5,964 nt of DNA from an uncultured Bacteroidota bacterium (lineage in GTDB: Bacteria > Bacteroidota > Bacteroidia > Flavobacteriales > Flavobacteriaceae): assembly GCA_902517365.1 (NCBI GenBank), contig CABYCA010000030.1, forward strand, positions 1-5,964, given 5' to 3'. The notes beneath the pieces are model-generated. The model made no database searches. It saw only the letters and a program-made list of their open reading frames with translations, and had not been told where the DNA came from. Both the position numbers and the translations under genes were made by a program. Positions 1 to 5,964 of this stretch are shown one piece after another; positions within the stretch are counted from its first letter, which is position 1; each line of letters opens with the position of its first letter.

Positions 1-801
1 AATTGGACCTGGATGAAGAATCAAGATATCTTTTTTTATGTTGTTTATCTTTTTAGTGTCTAGTCCAAATAACATTGAATATTCTCTATCATTTGGAAAA
101 TAGGATTTTTCCATTCTTTCCTTTTGGACTCTTAGAACATTAACTGCGTCACACCACTTTAGAGCCTTGATTATATCACTTTCAATTTTGACATCAAGAC
201 TTTCAATTTCTCTTGGTATCAAACTTAAAGGACATGATATTTTAATATTTGCTCCCAAAAGATTAAGTGCATATATGTTTGACAGAGCAACTCTAGAATG
301 AAGTATATCACCGACGATTAATATGTTTTTATCTTTTAAATCACCCAAATTCTCTGTTAATGAAAAACAATCTAATAAGGCCTGAGTTGGATGTTCATGG
401 GCACCATCTCCTGCGTTTATGATACACGAATTGGTGTTTTTAGACAAGAGTAAAGGTGATCCAGGGTTTGGATGTCTTAAAACAATCATATCAACTTTCA
501 TAGCTAGTATGTTATTTACTGTATCGGTTAAAGATTCTCCTTTCTTGACAGACGAAGATGAGCCAGAGAAGTTTACAACATCTGCACCTAATCTTTTCTG
601 AGCTAATTCAAAAGATATTTTAGTTCTAGTACTATTTTCAAAAAATAAATTAGCAATTGTTAGATCTCTAAGAGTAGGTACTTTTTTTATCGGTCTATTA
701 ATAATCTCTTTAAAATGATTAGCAGTCTTAAATATTAAAATAATATCTGACTTTTTAAGAGATTTAATACCTAAAAGATGGTCTACACTCAATTTATCCA
801 T
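1..801 (-). CDS. pyrB: Aspartate carbamoyltransferase catalytic chain (3' end outside window)
   Basis: The enzyme condenses carbamoyl phosphate with L-aspartate to give N-carbamoyl-aspartate, the committed step of de novo pyrimidine synthesis in the cytosol. The frame is open from an ATG at 801-799 to the window edge, giving 267 residues. The family is usually about 305-310 residues, so roughly 40 C-terminal residues lie outside. Visible motifs are the carbamoyl-phosphate loop STRT (57-60), the SxxxK loop (S83, K87) that a neighbouring subunit inserts into the active site, RHP (R109), HPTQ (137-140), the HSRV arginine (R170), RVQ (R224, Q226) and the HPGP loop (263-266). Every catalytic residue expected in this span is present. 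The start codon shares one base with the pyrR stop (TAATG), which implies one mRNA and translational coupling. No Shine-Dalgarno is seen. Whether a PyrI regulatory chain exists cannot be judged here. The family call is near certain. Confidence 0.97.
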   Translation of the reverse strand, partial: MDKLSVDHLLGIKSLKKSDIILIFKTANHFKEIINRPIKKVPTLRDLTIANLFFENSTRTKISFELAQKRLGADVVNFSGSSSSVKKGESLTDTVNNILAMKVDMIVLRHPNPGSPLLLSKNTNSCIINAGDGAHEHPTQALLDCFSLTENLGDLKDKNILIVGDILHSRVALSNIYALNLLGANIKISCPLSLIPREIESLDVKIESDIIKALKWCDAVNVLRVQKERMEKSYFPNDREYSMLFGLDTKKINNIKKDILILHPGPI

Positions 802-1337
802 TAGTTTTCGATATATATTACATTATCCATGGGATTGTTTCCCCATACAACATTAACTCTATCCCCTTTAAAAGTGTCAATTTTTGCTCCACAGTAATTA
901 GCCTCGATAGGTATTTCTCTTTTATATCTTCTATCAATTAATACCAAAAGCTCGATTGAATTAGGTCTTCCATATGAATCCATTGATGACATAGCGGCTT
1001 TAATACTTCTGCCTGTAAAAAGAACATCATCTATCAATACTACATTTTTATCCTCAACTGAAAAGTTCATTAGAGTTGATCTAGCAGAAAGGGTTTTCTC
1101 AGATCGCCTAAAATCATCTCTAAAAAAGGTGAAATCTAGAACACCACTTTTAATATTAATTTTAGGATAATCTTTATTAAATATTTCTAAAATCTTATCA
1201 ATTAGGAAAGTACCTCTTGGTTGCAAACCAACTAGTACAGTATTATTAAAGTCTTTATGATTTTCGACTAACTGACATACAAGTCTATTTAAAATAATAT
1301 CTATTTTTTTAGAATCTAAAAGAACTTTTTTTGGCAT
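801..1337 (-). CDS. pyrR: PyrR bifunctional pyrimidine regulator / uracil phosphoribosyltransferase
   Basis: This 178-residue protein has the usual length of PyrR, a type I phosphoribosyltransferase-fold protein. Family members make UMP from uracil and PRPP, and in many bacteria they also bind pyr mRNA to control pyrimidine genes. The PRPP-binding signature VVLIDDVLFTGRS spans residues 99-111, with the acidic pair D103-D104. Other family blocks are VGLQPRG (36-42), LDFTFFRDDFRR (67-78) and a C-terminal GRP...VLIDRR segment. The ATG at 1337 gives the expected N-terminus (MPKKVLLDSKK) and sits 16 bases below a TAnnTTTG-like element. The stop overlaps the pyrB start by one base, so the two are probably co-translated. 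The leader is too short for a classical PyrR-binding attenuator, so its RNA-binding role at this locus is uncertain. UPRTase activity is inferred from the family. Confidence 0.96.
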   Translation of the reverse strand: MPKKVLLDSKKIDIILNRLVCQLVENHKDFNNTVLVGLQPRGTFLIDKILEIFNKDYPKINIKSGVLDFTFFRDDFRRSEKTLSARSTLMNFSVEDKNVVLIDDVLFTGRSIKAAMSSMDSYGRPNSIELLVLIDRRYKREIPIEANYCGAKIDTFKGDRVNVVWGNNPMDNVIYIEN

Positions 1338-1352
1338 AATTTTTAATTACTA

Positions 1353-1389
1353 CAAAAATATAAATTTTAAGTTTTAAGTTTTAAACAAA
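1353..1389 (-). promoter_or_regulatory. Probable Bacteroidetes-type promoter for pyrR-pyrB
   Basis: Read on the minus strand, TATTTTTG (1360-1353) matches the Bacteroidetes -7 consensus TAnnTTTG. An upstream TTTG (1389-1386) could act as the -33 element, but the spacer is 25 bases, longer than the usual 19 or so. The TTTG is the end of the T-run of the rpsA terminator. The start site would fall near 1346-1350, leaving a leader of roughly 10-14 bases before the pyrR ATG. The match is made by eye in very AT-rich DNA, so the -33 assignment is weak. Confidence 0.5.
1362..1382. repeat. Short heptamer tandem repeat in the pyrR promoter spacer
   Basis: On the plus strand there are two perfect copies of AAGTTTT (1369-1382), followed towards pyrR by a degenerate third copy AAATTTT (1362-1368). 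The array lies wholly between the candidate -33 and -7 elements of the pyrR promoter. It could be a protein-binding site, a slippage-prone spacer, or chance in AT-rich sequence. Only the repeat itself is directly seen. Confidence 0.5.
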
Positions 1390-1415
1390 AAAAATCCTCA
1401 AATAATTGAGGATTT
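1387..1415 (-). terminator. Intrinsic (Rho-independent) terminator of rpsA
   Basis: A perfect 10-bp inverted repeat (1392-1401 with 1406-1415) closes a 4-base loop. Read on the minus strand it is AAATCCTCAA, loop, TTGAGGATTT, running into a tract of eight T's (1394-1387). It begins 4 bases after the rpsA stop codon, so it should end the rpsA transcript and separate it from pyrR-pyrB. The outer A-T pairs of the stem merge with the T-tract, as is typical of intrinsic terminators. Confidence 0.9.
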
Positions 1416-1419
1416 AAAT

Positions 1420-3234
1420 TTACTCTTCATCTTTTTTTTTCGATTTCTTGTCCTTCACTTTCTCATTCTCTAAATCGTCAGGTATCTTTGCACTACTATG
1501 AGTTTTTGTATGTGAAATAACAACTCGTTTAAATTCTTTACTAAACTCAATAACTATAAATTCTGCTTTATCACCCTTTTCTAATTTAGAACCATCTACC
1601 TTTTCTAAATGTCTTTGGGGGCAGAATGCTGAGATATCATCATTAAAATTAATGATTGCACCTTTATCAATTACTTCAGAAACTTCTGATTTGTGAATAG
1701 TGTCAACTGCAAAGTCCTTCTCGTAAAAGTCCCATGGATTATCTTTAGTCTGTTTATGACCTAAACTCAACTTTCTTCCTTCAACATCTAAATCTAAGAT
1801 AACTACATCTATTTTGTCCTCAAGTGATAGAAATTCTGATGGATGTTTGATCTTTTTGGTCCATGACAAATCAGAAATATATATTAGACCATCAATTCCC
1901 TCTTCCAATTCAATAAAAACACCAAAGTTTGTAAAGTTTCTAACAGAACCTTTATGTTTAGATCCAATAGGAAACTTTTTTGTAATATCTGTCCAAGGAT
2001 CTTCAGACAATTGCTTCATACCAAGCGACATCTTTCTTGATTCTCTATCTAAGTTTAGAACAATAGCTTCAATATTGTCACCAACATTTACAAAATCTTG
2101 AGCACTCCTAAGATGTGTAGACCAAGACATTTCTGATACGTGAACAAGACCTTCAATTCCTTCATCAATTTCAATAAATGCACCATAGTCAGCTATTAAT
2201 ACGACTTTACCAGAAACTTTAGAACCTTCTTTCACGTCATCTCCTAACTTGTCCCATGGATGGTCTGTCAATTGTTTTAACCCAAGCTGAATTTTTGATT
2301 TATCATCGTCAAAATCAAGGATAACAACTTTTATAGTTTGATCAAGCTCAAGGATTTCATTGGGGTGATTTATTCTACTCCAGGATAAATCTGTAATGTG
2401 AATAAGACCATCAACACCACCAAGATCTACGAATACTCCATATGAGGTCATATTTTTAACTGTACCTTCAAGCACTTGACCTTTTTCAAGTTGACTGATA
2501 ATCCCCTTTTTCTGTTCTTCAATATCAGCTTCAATCAATGCTTTATGCGAAACAACAACATTTTTAAATTCATGATTAATTTTTACAACTTTAAAATCCA
2601 TGTTTTTATTTGTATACTGATCATAATCTCTTATTGGTTTAACATCAATTTGAGAACCTGGAAGAAAAGCCTCAATTCCAAATACATCTACAATCATTCC
2701 CCCTTTAGTCCTGCATTTGACAAATCCTTGGACTACGTCACCTTTATCATAAGCATCATTAACTTTATCCCACGCTTTAATTACTCTAGCTTTTCTGTGA
2801 GAGAGAATTAGTTGTCCCGATTTATCTTCTCTAGTATCAACAATTACTTCAACCTTATCTCCAATTTTTAATTCTGGGTTGTATCTAAATTCATTTTTTG
2901 AAATTACACCTTCAGATTTTGCATTTATATCAATAATTATATCTTTCTCCGTTAGATGGATTACCTCTCCTTGTATAATATTATCATCAGATGTGTCAAC
3001 AAAATTTTTCTCTACAAGTTTTTCAAATTCTTTAATCTGTTTTTCGTCAAGCTCATCAATTCCTTCCTGATATTGATGCCAATTGAAACTAGAAAGAAAA
3101 TCATCTTGAGGTACGGTTTTTTTTGTAGTAGCTTTTTTTGTGGAGGACTTTTTTTTGGAAGCTTCCTTAGTGGAAACTTTCTTGGGTTTTTCTGACTCCT
3201 CTATATTAGTATTAACAGTATTTTCTTCACTCAT
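1420..3234 (-). CDS. rpsA: 30S ribosomal protein S1 (six S1 domains)
   Basis: S1 is the large RNA-binding protein of the small ribosomal subunit that captures mRNA during initiation. From the ATG at 3234-3232 the protein has 604 residues. It carries six S1 (OB-fold) repeats at about 86-149, 166-232, 252-321, 337-408, 424-496 and 511-577. The third to fifth show typical YGVF/YGAF/FGVF and GL(I/V)(H/Y)(I/V)(S/T) cores. A PW motif follows repeats 3, 4 and 5 at W327, W414 and W501, an exact 87-residue period. The sixth repeat is the most divergent. The N-terminus (about 16-39) is lysine-rich with KK-S/T units, and the C-terminal tail is also basic and then acidic. An in-frame TTG at 3243 would add three residues, but it lies inside the -7 promoter box, so ATG is preferred. 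No Shine-Dalgarno is seen. The gene has its own promoter and terminator, and lies directly downstream of cmk, as in many bacteria. Confidence 0.97.
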   Translation of the reverse strand: MSEENTVNTNIEESEKPKKVSTKEASKKKSSTKKATTKKTVPQDDFLSSFNWHQYQEGIDELDEKQIKEFEKLVEKNFVDTSDDNIIQGEVIHLTEKDIIIDINAKSEGVISKNEFRYNPELKIGDKVEVIVDTREDKSGQLILSHRKARVIKAWDKVNDAYDKGDVVQGFVKCRTKGGMIVDVFGIEAFLPGSQIDVKPIRDYDQYTNKNMDFKVVKINHEFKNVVVSHKALIEADIEEQKKGIISQLEKGQVLEGTVKNMTSYGVFVDLGGVDGLIHITDLSWSRINHPNEILELDQTIKVVILDFDDDKSKIQLGLKQLTDHPWDKLGDDVKEGSKVSGKVVLIADYGAFIEIDEGIEGLVHVSEMSWSTHLRSAQDFVNVGDNIEAIVLNLDRESRKMSLGMKQLSEDPWTDITKKFPIGSKHKGSVRNFTNFGVFIELEEGIDGLIYISDLSWTKKIKHPSEFLSLEDKIDVVILDLDVEGRKLSLGHKQTKDNPWDFYEKDFAVDTIHKSEVSEVIDKGAIINFNDDISAFCPQRHLEKVDGSKLEKGDKAEFIVIEFSKEFKRVVISHTKTHSSAKIPDDLENEKVKDKKSKKKDEE

Positions 3235-3240
3235 AGTGCG

Positions 3241-3271
3241 CAAAAATATAATTAATTAAGTTATTGACAAA
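3241..3271 (-). promoter_or_regulatory. Near-consensus Bacteroidetes promoter for rpsA
   Basis: On the minus strand TTTG (3271-3268), a 19-base spacer and TATTTTTG (3248-3241) together match the Bacteroidetes primary sigma-factor consensus TTTG-N19-TAnnTTTG. It starts 6 bases after the cmk stop codon and ends 6 bases before the rpsA ATG. Transcription starting a few bases below the -7 box would give a leader of only a few bases or none. The location and exact spacing make it more convincing than a chance AT-rich match, but the start site is inferred. Confidence 0.72.
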
Positions 3272-3277
3272 ATAAGA

Positions 3278-3946
3278 TTAGTCTTTTATATAATCAGATT
3301 TAATTTTTTGAAGTATTTTATTAAAAACTTCGTCAATTGTTAGGTCTGATACATCTATTTTAAAAGCGTCGTCAGCTTTTCTTAATGGGGCAATCTCTCT
3401 TGTTGAGTCTGTTTTGTCTCTAATTTTGATCTCTTGTTCGATGACATCAACTTTAACAGAATCGTCATCTATTTCCTTATGCCTTCTTTCAGCTCTAATT
3501 CGTGGCTCTGCAATTAAGAAAAATTTAAAATTGGCATCCGGAAACACAATAGTGCCAATATCTCTTCCATCAACCACTAAAGAGTTTGACTCAGCTGACT
3601 CTCTAAGTTGATCAAATACAAACTTTCTAATTTCTGGTTTTTTTGCATATTTACTAACGCTTAAGGATACCCTGTGGCCTCTTACTTTATTGGTGACATC
3701 ATCATTATTTAGGAAAATTCTAAAATGTCCTTCATTATAATCTTGCTTAATACTAATTTGATTTAAGATTTCTTGCGAAATTTTTAAATCGTGTTTTATA
3801 TTGCTATTTAACAAATAAAGGGTAATCGCTCTGTAGTATGCTCCAGAATCCCTGTAATTAATGCTTAAATAATCAGCTATTCTCTTTGCTTGAGTACTTT
3901 TTCCTGTTGATGCTTGCCCATCTATAGCAATAATTACTTTATTCAA
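3278..3946 (-). CDS. cmk: Cytidylate kinase (CMP/dCMP kinase)
   Basis: The enzyme transfers phosphate from ATP to CMP or dCMP, feeding CTP and dCTP pools and recycling CMP from RNA turnover. The 222-residue product has the P-loop GQASTGKST (10-18), the DSGAYYR nucleotide-binding motif (33-39), DGRDIGT (126-132) and the RDxxDxxR substrate-binding/lid motif (R176, D180, R183) followed by PLRKADDA. Length and motif order fit Cmk. The start is a TTG at 3946-3944: an in-frame TAA lies three codons upstream, no ATG or GTG occurs before the P-loop, and the P-loop strand begins at residue 4. The TTG follows the lon stop after a single base, with no Shine-Dalgarno, so translation probably depends on ribosomes finishing lon. 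rpsA follows downstream with its own promoter. Confidence 0.95.
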   Translation of the reverse strand: MNKVIIAIDGQASTGKSTQAKRIADYLSINYRDSGAYYRAITLYLLNSNIKHDLKISQEILNQISIKQDYNEGHFRIFLNNDDVTNKVRGHRVSLSVSKYAKKPEIRKFVFDQLRESAESNSLVVDGRDIGTIVFPDANFKFFLIAEPRIRAERRHKEIDDDSVKVDVIEQEIKIRDKTDSTREIAPLRKADDAFKIDVSDLTIDEVFNKILQKIKSDYIKD

Positions 3947-3947
3947 A

Positions 3948-5964
3948 TCAAATTAACTTAGGGTTCATAACTTTTCGATTTATTATAGAATTTGAAATAA
4001 CATCTTTCATTGAGTCAACATAAATAAACTTAAGTCCTCTAAGATATTTAGGATTTATCTCTTGAATATCTTTTTTATTGTATGAACTTAAAATAATTTC
4101 TTTAATATTTGCTCTTTTTGCTGCAAGAATCTTTTCTTTTATTCCACCGACAGGAAGAACCTTTCCTCTTAGAGTAATCTCTCCTGTCATAGCAATACTT
4201 TTTTTAACTCTTTTTTGGGTAAACAATGACACCAATGAAGTTAGAATTGTAATACCAGCACTTGGTCCATCTTTAGGAGTAGCTCCCTCTGGGACATGAA
4301 TATGAATATTATATTTAGAGTAGTCAAGTTCTTTCTCAATTCCTAATTCATTTTGGTTTGACTTTATGTATTCTAGTGCAATAATTGCAGATTCTTTCAT
4401 TATTTTACCTAGATTTCCTGTTATGGAGAGATTTCCTTTTCCTTCAGATATTGATGATTCAATAAATAATATTTCACCACCAACGGATGTCCATGCTAGT
4501 CCAGTTACTACACCTGCTACAGCATTGTTTTCGTATTTATCTCTGAAAAACTTTTTTGGACCAAGAACATCCTTAAGAAAATTTTCATCTTTTAAATTAT
4601 TAAGTACAGAATTAGATACTATATTTTTAGCTCTGTTTCTGATTAATTTAGCAATTTGCTTTTCCAGATTACGCACACCAGATTCCCTTGTATAATCACT
4701 GATTATATCTTTTAAAATATTAGATGATATTTTAAAGTCATTCAACTTCATACCATGCTCTTTTAGCTGCTTTTTTACAAGGAACTTTGAAGCAATTGAG
4801 ACTTTTTCTTCAGAAGTATAACCAGAGACGTTAATTAGCTCCATCCTATCTATAAGTGCAGGATGCATTGAAGATAAATTGTTTGCAGTAGCTATGAACA
4901 TAACCTTAGATAAATCATATCCAACTTCAAGAAAATTATCATGAAAAGAATTATTCTGCTCAGGGTCTAAAAGTTCTAGAAGAGCAGAACTTGGATCACC
5001 TTGAGCCCCACTAGATATTTTATCTATCTCATCTAGGACAAAAACTGGATTTGATGTGCCTGATTTTCGAATACTTTGTATAATCCTACCAGGCATTGCC
5101 CCAATATAAGTCTTTCTATGACCTCTAATCTCAGCCTCATCTCTTAGGCCTCCCAAAGAAACTCTAACATATTCTCTATTTATAGATTTTGCTATGGATT
5201 TACCTAATGATGTTTTACCGACACCTGGAGGTCCATATAGACAAAGTATCGGGGATTTCATATCACTTCTCAATTTCAACACAGCTAGATATTCAATAAT
5301 TCTTTTTTTTACATCATCCAGCCCAAAATGATCTATATCTAATATTTTTTGTGCTTTGTCAAGGTCAAAATTATCTTCTGAATAATTTTCCCAAGGAAGA
5401 TCAACAATTAAATCAAGATAATTTCTTTGTACAGAATATTCTGCTACTTGAGAGTTCATTCTTTTGAGCTTAGATAATTCTTTCTCAAAATGAGTCTTAA
5501 TATCTTGACTCCAATTTTTATCCTTAGCTTTTTTTATGAGCTCTTGAATATCTTCTTGATAGGAATTTTCCCCAAGTTCTTCCTGAATTGTCTTCATCTG
5601 TTGCTGGAGATAATACTCACGCTGTTGTTGGTCTAGATCATTCCTTACTTTGGACTGAATATCATTTTTTAGAGCAAGTTTTTCATATTCAACATTAAGG
5701 AATTTTAAGCACTTTAGTGCTCTGCCTTCTATATTTAAGCTTGAAAGCAAATCTTGTTTATCTTTTACGTTAACATTCATATTTGAACAAACAAAATTTA
5801 TTAAAAAGGCAGGACTGTGGATATTTTTAATTGCAAATGAGGCTTCGGATGGAATATTAGGGTTTTCCTTAATAATTTTCAGTGCAATGTCTTTAATTGC
5901 ATCAATTGTCGCAGTAAATTTAGAATTAGAATTTTTATGTTTTTTATCAGTTATAGAAATTATG
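3948..5964 (-). CDS. lon: ATP-dependent Lon protease (5' end outside window)
   Basis: Lon is a cytosolic hexameric AAA+ serine protease that unfolds and degrades damaged and selected regulatory proteins. The frame is open from the window edge (first whole codon at 5963) to a TGA at 3950-3948, giving 671 residues. The family is about 800 residues, so part of the N-terminal substrate-binding domain is missing. Numbering from the internal Met at 5780, there is a helical [16 protein letters not shown] segment (51-71), Walker A GPPGVGKT (183-190), the pore-loop region around YIGAMPG (225-231), Walker B FVLDEIDK (247-254), sensor-1 ATANN (297-301), the arginine of LIDRME (R312) and sensor-2 GVR (R370). 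The protease domain follows from about 412, with catalytic S507 in PKDGPSAG and K550 in GGIKEK. The Ser-Lys spacing of 43 matches E. coli Lon. The 61 residues before that Met read as Lon N-domain, so it is not the true start. cmk starts one base after the stop. Confidence 0.97.
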   Translation of the reverse strand, partial: IISITDKKHKNSNSKFTATIDAIKDIALKIIKENPNIPSEASFAIKNIHSPAFLINFVCSNMNVNVKDKQDLLSSLNIEGRALKCLKFLNVEYEKLALKNDIQSKVRNDLDQQQREYYLQQQMKTIQEELGENSYQEDIQELIKKAKDKNWSQDIKTHFEKELSKLKRMNSQVAEYSVQRNYLDLIVDLPWENYSEDNFDLDKAQKILDIDHFGLDDVKKRIIEYLAVLKLRSDMKSPILCLYGPPGVGKTSLGKSIAKSINREYVRVSLGGLRDEAEIRGHRKTYIGAMPGRIIQSIRKSGTSNPVFVLDEIDKISSGAQGDPSSALLELLDPEQNNSFHDNFLEVGYDLSKVMFIATANNLSSMHPALIDRMELINVSGYTSEEKVSIASKFLVKKQLKEHGMKLNDFKISSNILKDIISDYTRESGVRNLEKQIAKLIRNRAKNIVSNSVLNNLKDENFLKDVLGPKKFFRDKYENNAVAGVVTGLAWTSVGGEILFIESSISEGKGNLSITGNLGKIMKESAIIALEYIKSNQNELGIEKELDYSKYNIHIHVPEGATPKDGPSAGITILTSLVSLFTQKRVKKSIAMTGEITLRGKVLPVGGIKEKILAAKRANIKEIILSSYNKKDIQEINPKYLRGLKFIYVDSMKDVISNSIINRKVMNPKLI

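Noticed and set aside
419..601. Plus-strand open frame of 60 codons
   Set aside because: It lies antisense within the well-supported pyrB frame, with no recognisable protein family or start signal.
1814..2101. Plus-strand open frame of 95 codons
   Set aside because: It is antisense to S1 repeats 4 and 5 of rpsA. The composition is what a complementary frame of that gene would give.
2476..3195. Three plus-strand open frames, phenylalanine- and isoleucine-rich and resembling membrane proteins
   Set aside because: All are antisense to rpsA. Their hydrophobic look comes from reading the complement of lysine- and glutamate-rich codons.
3235..3243. TTG at 3243 as the rpsA start, adding three residues
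   Set aside because: The TTG is part of the -7 promoter element and would lie upstream of the transcript. The ATG at 3234 gives the MSEE-type N-terminus seen in related S1 proteins.
3249..3259. Palindromic TTAATTAA-type sequence between cmk and rpsA as an operator or terminator
   Set aside because: It is short, purely A/T, has no GC stem or T-tract, and fits simply as promoter spacer sequence.
3414..3611. Plus-strand open frame antisense to cmk
   Set aside because: It is the complement of the conserved Cmk lid and DGRDIGT region and has no family features of its own.
4078..4695. Two plus-strand open frames antisense to lon
   Set aside because: They overlap the Lon protease domain and its junction with the AAA+ module, which are intact on the minus strand.
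5778..5780. Met at 5780 as the true start of lon
   Set aside because: The frame stays open to the window edge, and the upstream 61 residues (for example [17 protein letters not shown]) look like Lon N-terminal domain. The gene is cut by the window, not naturally short.
1..5964. Search for an undescribed accessory system, mobile element, CRISPR array or RNA gene
   Set aside because: Nearly every base belongs to five recognisable core genes or their short control regions. I saw no inverted-repeat ends, transposase, CRISPR-like repeats or tRNA-like folds.

Overview
This AT-rich window looks like chromosomal core DNA from a Bacteroidetes bacterium, most likely of the class Flavobacteriia. That assignment rests on three things. 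The S1, PyrR and Lon sequences resemble flavobacterial homologues as I remember them. Two intergenic regions carry TAnnTTTG-type -7 promoter elements. The visible start codons have no recognisable Shine-Dalgarno sequence. No species can be named from the sequence alone.

All five genes lie on the minus strand, so transcription runs from high to low coordinates. The order is lon (ATP-dependent protease, 5' end outside the window), cmk (cytidylate kinase), rpsA (30S ribosomal protein S1), pyrR (PyrR / uracil phosphoribosyltransferase) and pyrB (aspartate carbamoyltransferase, 3' end outside the window). Packing is tight: one base separates lon from cmk, and pyrR and pyrB share one base in a TAATG junction. 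The only real intergenic stretches are about 43 bases between cmk and rpsA and about 82 bases between rpsA and pyrR. No gene-free stretch exceeds 300 bases.

Three transcription units are suggested. lon-cmk appears to be one translationally coupled unit. rpsA has its own near-consensus promoter just after the cmk stop, and a strong intrinsic terminator just after its own stop. pyrR-pyrB starts from a promoter whose upstream part merges with the U-tract of the rpsA terminator. The genes are housekeeping functions: protein quality control, CMP/dCMP phosphorylation, mRNA binding by the ribosome, and pyrimidine synthesis and salvage. cmk, pyrR and pyrB share a pyrimidine-nucleotide theme.

I found no undescribed multi-gene system, mobile element, CRISPR array, tRNA or rRNA. 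The points worth a second look are regulatory: a possibly near-leaderless rpsA mRNA, a TTG start for cmk, a pyrR leader too short for classical PyrR attenuation, a heptamer repeat inside the pyrR promoter spacer, and a lysine-rich N-terminal tail on S1.
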